Shown: piece by piece, positions 1-6,437 of the stretch
How the letters are laid out: each line of letters begins with the position of its first letter
How positions within the stretch are numbered: the first letter of the stretch is position 1
Assembly: GCA_913052075.1 (NCBI GenBank)
Contig: CAJXDD010000135.1
Span: forward strand, 1 to 7,923
Length of the DNA stretch: 7,923 bases
Direction: 5' to 3'
Origin: UBA9926 sp913052075
GTDB taxonomy: Bacteria; Pseudomonadota; Gammaproteobacteria; Pseudomonadales; Azotimanducaceae
Translations under genes and position numbers: made by a program
The notes under the pieces: generated by a model
What the model was told of the DNA's origin: nothing
The model's input: the letters and a program-made list of their open reading frames with translations, nothing else
The model's database searches: none

Positions 1-377
1 TACTTTGCAAGGCAGACTTCTTATCGTTGCACTGCCCGCTCACTGAGACTAATACTGGGCTAGTCGACGAATCATTTCTCGCAAAAATGAAGCCATCCGC
101 GTTTCTCATTAACACTGCCCGAGGCGGCCTTATTCAAACAGAAGCCTTGCTGGACGCACTGGATCAAGGCCTCATTCGAGGCGCTGCCATTGATGTGTTA
201 ACCAAGGAGCCAGCTACACCTGACGAACCACTACTTGCTATGCCTAGGCCTAATCTGATCGTGACCCCTCACAATGCCTGGGGTGCAAGCGAATCTAGAG
301 CACAACTTATTGACCAGCTTTGTGAGAACATAGAGGCGTGGCAGGCTGGCACTCCGATAAGGCGAGTTAATCCATAA
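1..377 (+). CDS. D-2-hydroxyacid dehydrogenase, glycerate dehydrogenase/hydroxypyruvate reductase-like (3'-terminal fragment)
   Basis: The reading frame is open from the left edge (first complete codon at position 3) to TAA at 375-377, giving about 124 C-terminal residues; the start lies outside the window. The family reduces 2-keto acids such as hydroxypyruvate or glyoxylate with NAD(P)H in the cytoplasm. The fragment covers the second half of the nucleotide-binding domain and the C-terminal return to the catalytic domain. Visible landmarks are LHCPLTETNTGLVD, INTARGGLI with the substrate-binding Arg (codon 120-122), AAIDV with the conserved Asp (192-194), KEP with the catalytic-dyad Glu (207-209) and TPHNAWG with the catalytic His (270-272). 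PHNAW resembles glycerate dehydrogenases more than SerA or D-lactate dehydrogenase, and no ACT domain follows the catalytic part. It converges with the acyl-CoA genes. The family call is secure; the substrate is inferred. Confidence 0.9.
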   Translation, partial: LCKADFLSLHCPLTETNTGLVDESFLAKMKPSAFLINTARGGLIQTEALLDALDQGLIRGAAIDVLTKEPATPDEPLLAMPRPNLIVTPHNAWGASESRAQLIDQLCENIEAWQAGTPIRRVNP

Positions 378-410
378 CTCGTTCCATAGACAGGCATTGA
401 ACGAGAATTT
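378..410 (+). terminator. Weak stem-loop directly after the dehydrogenase stop
   Basis: CTCGTT (378-383) and AACGAG (400-405) form a perfect 6-bp inverted repeat that starts at the base after the stop codon. The loop is 16 nt and AATTT follows. The position suits a 3'-end structure, but the loop is long and the T-tract short, so this is at best a weak intrinsic terminator or an mRNA-stabilising hairpin. The rest of the convergent gap up to 545 shows no gene and no stronger terminator. Confidence 0.25.
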
Positions 411-545
411 CAGCACTTATCCGAGAAACTGTCGCATTCAACCCCGTCCATCAACTCCAAAAGCGGCCCTTAGAACTCGCAGTAGATGCTTTGAAGATGG
501 GCTCGTTGATCTAAAATTCATGTCACAAAGTCAATTTTTGCGTAG

Positions 546-1349
546 CTAACTGCCCTTAAAATCTGGCGGTCGCTTTTCGGCGAAAGCGAGACGTCCCTCA
601 CGGTAATCCTCACTATCAAAACATGCGTCGATTAGCGCTTGTGCGGCTCCTCGATCTCGCTTTGATGGTTGGAGCATAAAGTCGCTAATCGCAAAGCGCG
701 CGGCGCGTATGGTCAGCGGCGCATTGGAGGCTATGCGCTTCGCGTAAGCGGCAACTACAGCATGAATGTCAGCTTCTGGCTCGACAAAATTAACCAGCCC
801 CATCTGCAACGCCTCGTCTGCCCCAAACAATCGAGCTGACATCATAATGTCTCGTGCCCTTGCCGGACCTATAATTTGTGTCAATAGCTCTAACCCCTCG
901 TACTCGTATCCCAATCCGAGTCGGGCTGCAGGAATACCAAACGTCGAGCCAGGAGTCGCGAAGCGAACATCGGCCTGCAAAGCGGTTGCAAGTCCTCCCC
1001 CAATACAGAAACCCTCGATCAACGCAATGACTGGCTTGCTAGATTGACGCAGGTACCTGGCTGCCTTCCCCGCAATCTCTGCATAAGCAACCTTTGCTTT
1101 TGCAGAATTGCGTTTCATATCGAACTCCGAGATATCGGCGCCAGACACGAACGCCTGACCCCCCGCCCCTTTTAGGACAACCACTTTAATCTCGTCATTC
1201 ATCATCGCTAACTCTAATGCACTCGCGAGACCCTCCCACATCTCCAAAGAAATAGCGTTTCTCTTTTCGGGTTGATTGAATGTAATCCAGCTGACTGATT
1301 CGTCGATCTCAAACAACATTTTTTCAGTCTGCAACTTAACTTGCTTCAT
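546..1349 (-). CDS. Enoyl-CoA hydratase/isomerase (crotonase) family protein lacking both canonical catalytic Glu
   Basis: The 267-residue length is typical of a single-domain crotonase. The fold's CoA-binding and oxyanion-hole signatures are present: NQPEKRNAIS (25-34), AFVSGADISEF (66-76) and GFCIGGGLATALQADVRFA (113-131). By alignment from memory to rat mitochondrial enoyl-CoA hydratase, the position of Glu144 is Ala121 (GGGLAT) and that of Glu164 is Ala141 (FGIPAA), so classical syn-hydration by the Glu pair is not expected. The FGIPAARLGLGYEYEG motif marks a common proteobacterial subgroup still annotated as enoyl-CoA hydratase; the actual reaction (isomerase, hydrolase, decarboxylase or other) is unknown. 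The ATG start is supported by AGGTGAGGA about 4 nt upstream. It is last in a minus-strand unit, 34 bp after the CoA-transferase gene. Family membership is certain; the reaction is not. Confidence 0.93.
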   Translation of the reverse strand: MKQVKLQTEKMLFEIDESVSWITFNQPEKRNAISLEMWEGLASALELAMMNDEIKVVVLKGAGGQAFVSGADISEFDMKRNSAKAKVAYAEIAGKAARYLRQSSKPVIALIEGFCIGGGLATALQADVRFATPGSTFGIPAARLGLGYEYEGLELLTQIIGPARARDIMMSARLFGADEALQMGLVNFVEPEADIHAVVAAYAKRIASNAPLTIRAARFAISDFMLQPSKRDRGAAQALIDACFDSEDYREGRLAFAEKRPPDFKGS

Positions 1350-1353
1350 CCAT

Positions 1354-1362
1354 TCCTCACCT
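1354..1362 (-). promoter_or_regulatory. Shine-Dalgarno of the crotonase gene
   Basis: The minus strand reads AGGTGAGGA ending 4 nt before the ATG at 1349. It is a clear purine-rich ribosome binding site and favours this Met over the internal Met11. Confidence 0.6.
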
Positions 1363-1383
1363 GTTGCTCAAAAAGGCAACCGT

Positions 1384-2565
1384 TTAGATAATCCCTTCAT
1401 CCTTGAGCGCCCGCAATTCCAGACTGGTTAGTCCAACCGCCCGCAAGATTTCACTGGTGTGCTGTCCACGACGGGGTGCTGCGAGCGCTCGATCATGAGC
1501 GTTCGGGTGATTTGAAAGATTGATTGGAGAACGAACGAGGTCCACCAGACCTCTGCCTGAATGCTCGGTGGGCAATCGCATCTCGAGGGCCATGGTCTGA
1601 GGGTCATCAAAGGCCTCGGCAACGCTATAAATAGGACCGCAGGGACACCCTATAGCGTTTAACTCAGCTATCAAGGTCTGCTGCGTCATGAGGGATGTCC
1701 TACTTTCTATCAAATCAACCAGTGCTTCGCGATTCTTAACCCTCAATTCATTGGTCTCAAATCGTGAATCCTCTAACAACCCTTTGAGCTCTAACGTAGT
1801 ACAAAAATCCCGCCACATCCTTGCGGAGGTGGCAGCTAAATTGACAAATCCATCAGCTGCTCTGAAAACTCCCATCGGCGCCGCAGTTGGGTGATGATTG
1901 CCGTGCCTGTCTGGACAATCGCCATCCATCGTATACCTTGAACCTTGAAAGTCGAGCTTGCTAAGCATTGCTTCGAGCAAACTCGTATGGACCCACTGCC
2001 CTCGACCGGTTTGTTCTCTCTCTAACAAAGCTAGCAATATTCCCTGGCCTAGAAACATTCCGGCCGAGGTATCGCTAACAGCAATACCCGCTCGCATGGG
2101 ATCCCCATCTGGAACACCCGTGAGGCTCATTAGCCCACTCATGCCCTGAACAATCTGATCAAACCCCGCGCGCTCGGCATAGGGGCCTTTCTGACCAAAG
2201 CCGCTGACACTTCCCACGATCAGTCGAGGGTTCACCTTGGCGAGTGACTCATAGTCAATCTTTAGACGGTGCTTTACATCGGTTTTGAAATTCTCTACTA
2301 GCACATCAGAGGTTCGTACCAGCCTTTCGAGCACCTCGTATCCTTTGGGATGCTTTAAATCCAGAGTTATACCGCGCTTATTTCTGTGAAGATTCTGAGC
2401 ATCAGAGGATTGTCTCGATCCGGTTACATCTCCGGAATCTCCAGATCGAGGTTGTTCAATGCGAATGACATCAGCACCCCAATCGGCCAACAGTCTTACT
2501 GCAACGGGCCCAGCGCGAACGATACTTAAATCGAGTACGCGAATATCAGCAAGAGGCTTCGTCAT
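1384..2565 (-). CDS. CaiB/BaiF family class III CoA-transferase
   Basis: At 393 residues it is full length for class III CoA-transferases, cytoplasmic interlocked dimers that move CoA between carboxylic acids through an aspartyl-CoA intermediate. The N-terminus (PLADIRVLDLS, 4-14; AGPVAVRLLADWGADVIRIE, 18-37) is the family signature, followed by NKRGITLDLK (62-71) and VLVENFK (88-94). The catalytic Asp is predicted at residue 165 in RAGIAVSDTSAG (158-169), the position of Asp169 in formyl-CoA transferase. The start is fixed by this N-terminus, yet the 9 nt before the ATG are pyrimidine-rich with no Shine-Dalgarno. Translation is therefore probably coupled to the DUF3014 gene, whose stop is 9 bp away. 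The downstream crotonase suggests activation of an acid that is then processed as CoA ester. Donor and acceptor cannot be read from the sequence (carnitine, oxalate, succinate, mesaconate and 2-methylacyl types share the motifs). Confidence 0.93.
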   Translation of the reverse strand: MTKPLADIRVLDLSIVRAGPVAVRLLADWGADVIRIEQPRSGDSGDVTGSRQSSDAQNLHRNKRGITLDLKHPKGYEVLERLVRTSDVLVENFKTDVKHRLKIDYESLAKVNPRLIVGSVSGFGQKGPYAERAGFDQIVQGMSGLMSLTGVPDGDPMRAGIAVSDTSAGMFLGQGILLALLEREQTGRGQWVHTSLLEAMLSKLDFQGSRYTMDGDCPDRHGNHHPTAAPMGVFRAADGFVNLAATSARMWRDFCTTLELKGLLEDSRFETNELRVKNREALVDLIESRTSLMTQQTLIAELNAIGCPCGPIYSVAEAFDDPQTMALEMRLPTEHSGRGLVDLVRSPINLSNHPNAHDRALAAPRRGQHTSEILRAVGLTSLELRALKDEGII

Positions 2566-2574
2566 CAGAGGGGA

Positions 2575-3408
2575 TTAACGATTGCTCTTAGCACTTCTCA
2601 GTGCCCTAGCCACCTCCGAGAGCTTGCTCTTGATTCTTTTTGTGTTTGAAGGCCCCATTCTCAGGAGCTGCTTTTGTGCTGGCTGAAGCGACTCCAAACT
2701 TTCATCCTCAAATTCATACATGACGACCGGTCTTTGCAAAGCAATCTCGCCTTCAACAACTGGGGTCTCGAGCAGCAAACCGATTGCAGCGAACAAGACT
2801 CGATCGAAGTCTGAATCTGGCATACCAAGTTCTCTGTAGGCCTGATCCACTAATGGCGTGATTAACACATAAAAATCTACCAGGGCATCGGCATCAACCG
2901 AGTCGATGATCGATGTAATTGTGTCGTATCTTGCATAGCTTGCAGTGTTTAACATGTATTCGTTATCGGCGATGCGAATCGCGGAAAACCCTGTTCGAGG
3001 GGCCAACACCTGCACTGCAGAGCGAACCACACCTCCTTCTGATACTCCCTGGGTAAATCCAACAAATTTCCGAACTAGATCATCGGCTGCTAACCAACGA
3101 TGCAGACCCTCGTGCCGACTAAGACTGACCAACGCGTCCCGCACCAGTGCGTCGCTGGCATCAAGCAGTGGAAGAATAAAAGGAGGTTCCTCCTCGATTA
3201 CCTGTGGCACCTCAACGAATTGTGGCTCGGGTTCGGGTTCGGGCACTGGCTCAGGCTCAGGCTCAGGCTCAGGAGACTTGGGGATCTCTATCTCTGATAC
3301 AACTGGAGGCGCGGGCTCTGGCTCCTCGTTTAGGACCGCTATGCCAAGGCCAACCGCAACAACAAGCGTCACTCCAATAGCAATCAGCAACCCTTTATTA
3401 TCAAGCAT
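2575..3408 (-). CDS. DUF3014 domain protein, single-pass membrane anchor with Pro-Glu linker
   Basis: A 277-residue protein with three parts. An N-terminal hydrophobic helix (about 7-26, LLIAIGVTLVVAVGLGIAVL) acts as membrane anchor or uncleaved signal. A Pro/Glu-rich linker (about 29-78) contains tandem EP dipeptides at 46-62. A C-terminal domain (about 80-270) matches what I know of DUF3014: ILPLLDASDALVRDAL, LHRWLAADDLVRKFVG, YRELGMPDSDFDRVL, ETPVVEG and LLRMGPSNTKRIKSKL. The function of DUF3014 is not established; the layout predicts an inner-membrane anchor with the domain projecting into the periplasm on a stiff linker. The ATG start has AAGGGGAGG upstream, 11 nt away. It is first in a unit with the CoA-transferase 9 bp downstream, a partnership that is not functionally obvious and may be simple co-location. 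Confidence 0.9.
   Translation of the reverse strand: MLDNKGLLIAIGVTLVVAVGLGIAVLNEEPEPAPPVVSEIEIPKSPEPEPEPEPVPEPEPEPQFVEVPQVIEEEPPFILPLLDASDALVRDALVSLSRHEGLHRWLAADDLVRKFVGFTQGVSEGGVVRSAVQVLAPRTGFSAIRIADNEYMLNTASYARYDTITSIIDSVDADALVDFYVLITPLVDQAYRELGMPDSDFDRVLFAAIGLLLETPVVEGEIALQRPVVMYEFEDESLESLQPAQKQLLRMGPSNTKRIKSKLSEVARALRSAKSNR
3224..3271 (-). repeat. Eight imperfect tandem hexamers (Glu-Pro codons) inside the DUF3014 gene
   Basis: On the plus strand eight consecutive 6-bp units run ggctcg, ggttcg, ggttcg, ggcact, then four identical ggctca. They encode the alternating Pro/Glu stretch at residues 46-62 of the DUF3014 protein. Gain or loss of a unit would keep the frame and change linker length by two residues. 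Confidence 0.85.
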
Positions 3409-3419
3409 GACGGTAACCG

Positions 3420-3428
3420 CCTCCCCTT
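3420..3428 (-). promoter_or_regulatory. Shine-Dalgarno of the DUF3014 gene
   Basis: The minus strand reads AAGGGGAGG, 11 nt before the ATG at 3408. It is a strong purine run with slightly long spacing. Confidence 0.5.
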
Positions 3429-3450
3429 ACGTTATCGAAGACCCAACTAG

Positions 3451-3479
3451 AAGATAGCATCCTGGCTCTGTTTCTTAAA
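3451..3479 (-). promoter_or_regulatory. Candidate sigma70-type promoter for the DUF3014/CoA-transferase/crotonase unit
   Basis: On the minus strand TTTAAG (3479-3474) is separated by exactly 17 nt from TATCTT (3456-3451). The latter is preceded by TGC, giving an extended -10 arrangement. Transcription would begin near 3444, leaving a leader of about 35 nt that contains the ribosome binding site. The hexamers match consensus only partly (about 3/6 and 4/6), so this is a position-supported candidate. Confidence 0.35.
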
Positions 3480-3508
3480 CAAAACCCTTAGATCCGAGCA
3501 GATAGGGT
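3475..3508 (-). terminator. Candidate intrinsic terminator of the LLM-mtnA-aldolase operon
   Basis: Read on the minus strand, ACCCT (3508-3504) pairs with AGGGT (3488-3484). An inner ATC/GAT pairing closes a 6-nt TGCTCG loop, with a 3-nt CTA bulge on the 3' side. TTTTGTTT follows at once. It is a modest bulged stem with a U-rich tail, about 160 nt after the aldolase stop, and it abuts the candidate promoter of the next unit. That is a sensible operon boundary, but the stem is short. Confidence 0.35.
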
Positions 3509-3668
3509 GCCTCACGAAGTTTCAACAGAAATAGGAAAAAGATCTACTGCTTCTCTAACCCACACAAAGATTAGCTTTGCCTCCGCGTCGCCGTTTTTAC
3601 ATCCAATGGTGGCCCGAGATCACACGATATTTACAAATAGAGATTGATAAAGATAAGGGGTTTGGTCG
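3509..3668. other. Intergenic stretch without recognisable gene
   Basis: The 160 bp between the candidate terminator and the aldolase stop are AT-rich with no credible ORF. A short imperfect hairpin (CTAACC at 3555-3560 with GATTAG at 3569-3574) has no U-tract. I see no further signal. Confidence 0.6.
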
Positions 3669-4298
3669 TCAAACCTTCTCACCCAACTTCGTCTTTGCCT
3701 GAGCCAGTGTGCAGACCATCTGTCCACCCGCGGCTCTTGCACTTTCACCCCATGACATCACTCCGTCTTGATGGCCTAGCATTGTCATAATGCCCTCAGT
3801 ACCTGCTGTGGTGGCCAGCTTTTTCAACGCGAATGCCATCTCCACAGTCCCGTAATCGATTTCTGCAGGCGTAGATGGCAAGCAAAGCGACTGAGCCTGC
3901 CCCCAAATTTCCGGCGAATGAACATGAAATACATAGCGGATCGATTCAAATGCTTCGTAGATTGCTGCGTGGGTTAAGGCTTCCGACGATGGCCGAATGG
4001 GACCCACGGCCGTCACGGCATTCTCTTCGAGGGACCAACCGATGACTTCCGCATAGTGTGACATGGATGTCATCCTGAGGATCCCGGTTTGCGAGCCGGT
4101 TATGAGGAACCCTCGATCTGTACGGACACTCAAATTACCGAAGCCATAGCCTCCGTAGCGACCCGGGTCCTCGCCAAGCAGTCCTGTGTCTTTAAAAATT
4201 GAGCGCCATGCATCAAGGACACTGAGTGATGCAGTCTCGGCCACGACTCCATCGGTGAATTCGAGCGAGTACTTAATTACTCCCTCGCGCTCGATCAC
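3669..4298 (-). CDS. Class II aldolase/adducin family protein (candidate ketose-1-phosphate aldolase or MtnB-like dehydratase)
   Basis: The 209-residue length is normal for this Zn-dependent family (FucA, AraD, MtnB, Ald2/DrdA). Landmarks are GYGFGNLSVR (50-59, the phosphate-binding GN motif), FLITGSQTG (64-72), PSSEALTHAAIYEA (103-116, with Ser-Ser for phosphate and candidate catalytic acid Glu106), VFHVHS (123-128, zinc ligands His125 and His127) and GHQDGV (175-180, probable third ligand His176). The gene starts with GTG at 4298 and overlaps the mtnA-like stop by 4 bp (GTGA), with TGAGG 7 nt upstream, so the two are translationally coupled. The natural substrate is then the ketose-1-phosphate made by MtnA. 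The outcome is either dehydration (MtnB) or retro-aldol cleavage to DHAP plus an aldehyde. The sequence motifs do not decide between them, and other class II activities remain possible. Confidence 0.9.
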   Translation of the reverse strand: MIEREGVIKYSLEFTDGVVAETASLSVLDAWRSIFKDTGLLGEDPGRYGGYGFGNLSVRTDRGFLITGSQTGILRMTSMSHYAEVIGWSLEENAVTAVGPIRPSSEALTHAAIYEAFESIRYVFHVHSPEIWGQAQSLCLPSTPAEIDYGTVEMAFALKKLATTAGTEGIMTMLGHQDGVMSWGESARAAGGQMVCTLAQAKTKLGEKV

Positions 4299-5353
4299 CG
4301 AATTACCTCATTTTGCTGAGCAAGCCCCTCGGAAAGATTCCCCGTTATCAGCCCTCGCTCTGTGATGATCCCCGAGATAAGCTCAGCTGGAGTAACGTCA
4401 AACGCCGGATTAAAAACGTTAACTTCTCGCGGTGCCACCTGGACCCCATACACCTCTCGAACCTCTGAGGGTGCCCTCTCTTCTATCTCGATATCTGCTC
4501 CTCGCGGGGTCCTGAGATCCACGGTCGAGTAGGGGCACACCACATAAAATGGAATCTTGAAGTGCTTTGCCAATACGGCGACACCAAGCGTTCCAATTTT
4601 GTTGGCCGCATCACCATTGGCGGCCACTCTGTCGGCGCCGACGATGACCAAGTCCACTTGATGCGTCGCCATCACGTGTGCCGCCATATTGTCGGTGATC
4701 AATGTGCAAGGCACCTCGTGGGCCATGAGCTCGAACGCGGTTAATCTCGAGCCTTGTAGCAACGGCCGCGTCTCATCGACAAACACGTGGACGGGGTTTC
4801 CGCCAGCGTGAGCCGCGTATATCGGCGCCAATGCCGTCCCAAATTCAGACACCGCGAGCGAACCAGCGTTACAGTGCGTCAAAACCCTGCCGCCGTGAGG
4901 AATAAGCTCGGCACCAATCTTACCCATCGTCAAACAGGCCTGACGGTCAGCGTCAAACAGTTGGTCGGCCTCCGCCTTTAGGCGATTAGCCCACCCCTCT
5001 CGAAAGGCATTTCGATGCTCGTGCCGGACACACGTCATCATATGCTCCACCGCCCAGGCAAGGTTGACAGCCGTTGGCCTTGCAGCAGTCAAAGCGCTCG
5101 CTGCTGCCTCAAACTGAGAAAGGGTTTCATCGGGTCCTTGGCCCGCCGTCCGACCAAGAAGCAATCCGTAGGCCGCCGCAAGCCCGATGGCTGGTGCACC
5201 TCGAACAGCCAGCGTCTTAATTGCCTCGATAACGCTATCTGTTGTAGTGCAGTCCAGATAAGTCGTCTCCGCGGGCAGCCGCCGCTGGTCCAGAATGCGA
5301 AGCTGCATGGCAGAAGGGATAATGCTTCTTGGGAACAGCAGGGTGGTTGTCAT
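4295..5353 (-). CDS. mtnA: S-methyl-5-thioribose-1-phosphate isomerase (MtnA family)
   Basis: A 352-residue cytoplasmic enzyme of the MtnA/eIF2B-alpha-like family, which opens methylthioribose-1-phosphate to methylthioribulose-1-phosphate and in some organisms accepts 5-deoxyribose-1-phosphate. Signatures are LDQRRLPAETTYL (21-33), AVRGAPAIGLAAAYG (49-63), RPTAVNLAWAV (92-102), the catalytic Cys161 in LTHCNAGSLA (158-167), VDETRPLLQGSRLTA (192-206) and the catalytic Asp241 in GADRVAANGDAANKIGT (239-255). The start ATG lies 1 bp beyond the TGA of the upstream LLM gene, with a weak CAGG 5 nt before it. The alternative Met16 would remove part of the first strand. Downstream it overlaps the aldolase-type gene by 4 bp. 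No mtnP, mtnK, mtnC or mtnD is in the window. Ribose-1,5-bisphosphate isomerase is a less likely alternative. Confidence 0.93.
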   Translation of the reverse strand: MTTTLLFPRSIIPSAMQLRILDQRRLPAETTYLDCTTTDSVIEAIKTLAVRGAPAIGLAAAYGLLLGRTAGQGPDETLSQFEAAASALTAARPTAVNLAWAVEHMMTCVRHEHRNAFREGWANRLKAEADQLFDADRQACLTMGKIGAELIPHGGRVLTHCNAGSLAVSEFGTALAPIYAAHAGGNPVHVFVDETRPLLQGSRLTAFELMAHEVPCTLITDNMAAHVMATHQVDLVIVGADRVAANGDAANKIGTLGVAVLAKHFKIPFYVVCPYSTVDLRTPRGADIEIEERAPSEVREVYGVQVAPREVNVFNPAFDVTPAELISGIITERGLITGNLSEGLAQQNEVIR

Positions 5354-5354
5354 G

Positions 5355-6362
5355 TCAGCCTGCTCTTAACGCCGAAACCATATTGACGCGTTGCTCAGTG
5401 TCGACAAAAGAAAACGCGCCACTTGTCCGATCCGTGAAATCGCCGTAGCGAGCAAGCATTTCCTTTACGACCTGATCTGGCTCACCAACGACGCCCATCA
5501 CATCAAGAATGTCATCCGTAATGAGGTCTGCCATCTCTTTCCACTGTCCCTGCTTTGACATCGCGTTCAACTCGACCTGAAGATCGCCCCACCCATGCAC
5601 ACCAAGTACCTGTTTGTAGGCAGGTGTTGAACCGTAAAACGAAATCCTCGCTTTCGCAGTTGCTTTCTCAGCGTCAAAGGTTTGTTCATCCTTACCAGAC
5701 ACAACAAAAGGGGTGTAGCTGATTTCAAAGTCTTTCCGCTGCTTGCCCGCCTTTGCAAGCCCTCTCTCCACCGCAGGCAGCGTCACTTCACGGATATATT
5801 TCTCGTTTGAGAACGGATGGATAATTAACCCATCCCCAACCTCCGCGGCGACTTCGGTCATGATGGGTCCCACTGCAGCTAGCACCACCTTGGGCGCTCC
5901 ATAAGCGGAATCTTCCGGCGTAAATGCGGGCGTCATTAGCGTATGTTGGTAATACTTCCCTTCAAACCGGAGAGGCTCGCCGTCATACCAGTTAGCCCAG
6001 ATTGCTCGCATCGCCAAGACGAGTTCGCGCATCTGTGCAGCCGGTGCGCCCCATGGCATTGAGAATCGTTTGGTGATGTGGGCGCGAATTTGAGAACCGA
6101 GTCCAAGTGTGAATCGCCCCTTTGAATAGGCGTTCAAATCATGGGCTTGATTCGCCATCGTCATAGGCGACCTGGCAAACGCAACCGCAATTCCGGTCCG
6201 AAGTTCCACCCGCTCACTATGCTCAGCACCAATCAGCAGCGGAAAAAATGGATCGTGGTTCATTTCAGCAGTGCCAACGCCATCATAGCCTTCGGCTTCA
6301 ACGCGTTGAATGTGCTCAGGAATCTTCTTCCAATCTTGGGTTAAGTGAGTGTCTACCTTCAT
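5355..6362 (-). CDS. LLM-class F420-dependent oxidoreductase (TIGR03617-like)
   Basis: A luciferase-like TIM-barrel flavin/F420 enzyme of 335 residues from the chosen start. Recognised blocks are MKVDTHL (1-7), AEGYDGVGTAEMNHDPFFPLL (23-43), GIAVAFARSPMTMA (57-70, with the typical Ala-Phe-Ala-Arg-Ser-Pro), GRFTLGLGSQ (82-91) and RFSMPWG (99-105), then YYQHTLMTP and VGPIMTEVAAEVGDG further on. These match my memory of the TIGR03617 (MSMEG_2256-type) family, predicted to use F420H2; FMN use cannot be excluded. An ATG at 6371 is in frame, but AGAGGA abuts it. The same Shine-Dalgarno lies 9 nt before the ATG at 6362, which also gives the usual MKVD N-terminus, so I start there. It is first in an operon with mtnA 1 bp downstream. 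The substrate is unknown; the neighbours suggest a product of methylthioribose or deoxyribose breakdown. Confidence 0.9.
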   Translation of the reverse strand: MKVDTHLTQDWKKIPEHIQRVEAEGYDGVGTAEMNHDPFFPLLIGAEHSERVELRTGIAVAFARSPMTMANQAHDLNAYSKGRFTLGLGSQIRAHITKRFSMPWGAPAAQMRELVLAMRAIWANWYDGEPLRFEGKYYQHTLMTPAFTPEDSAYGAPKVVLAAVGPIMTEVAAEVGDGLIIHPFSNEKYIREVTLPAVERGLAKAGKQRKDFEISYTPFVVSGKDEQTFDAEKATAKARISFYGSTPAYKQVLGVHGWGDLQVELNAMSKQGQWKEMADLITDDILDVMGVVGEPDQVVKEMLARYGDFTDRTSGAFSFVDTEQRVNMVSALRAG

Positions 6363-6370
6363 CGTCTGCA

Positions 6371-6376
6371 TCCTCT
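6371..6376 (-). promoter_or_regulatory. Shine-Dalgarno that decides the LLM gene start
   Basis: The minus strand AGAGGA spans 6376-6371. It directly touches or overlaps the upstream ATG (6371), which would be unusable, and stands 9 nt before the ATG at 6362, which is ideal. Confidence 0.55.
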
Positions 6377-6405
6377 GACTATTGTTATCTGGTGTTCTTG
6401 TCTGC

Positions 6406-6425
6406 TGCCTGCGCTGAAACAGGCA
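6406..6425 (-). promoter_or_regulatory. 6-bp stem-loop in the LLM operon leader
   Basis: TGCCTG (6406-6411) and CAGGCA (6420-6425) form a perfect 6-bp stem with an 8-nt loop, about 45 nt upstream of the LLM start. It is GC-rich enough to fold in RNA or to serve as an operator half-site pair. No U-tract follows on the minus strand. Confidence 0.3.
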
Positions 6426-6437
6426 CTATTAATTGGT

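Noticed and set aside
1..377. 3-phosphoglycerate dehydrogenase (SerA) as identity of the left-edge gene
   Set aside because: The protein ends soon after the catalytic His with no C-terminal ACT domain, and PHNAW favours hydroxypyruvate reductase-type enzymes, although short SerA forms exist.
513..538. AT-only inverted repeat AAAATT/AATTTT in the convergent gap
   Set aside because: All pairs are A-T with a 14-nt loop; too weak to call a bidirectional terminator.
2945..3457. 170-codon plus-strand ORF rich in Gly-Ser repeats
   Set aside because: It is the antisense image of the Pro-Glu repeat and DUF3014 coding sequence; the minus-strand protein has a recognised domain and ribosome binding site.
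3555..3574. CTAACC/GATTAG hairpin considered as operon terminator
   Set aside because: It has one G-T pair, and the nearest U-run is well separated from the stem; the structure at 3475-3508 fits better.
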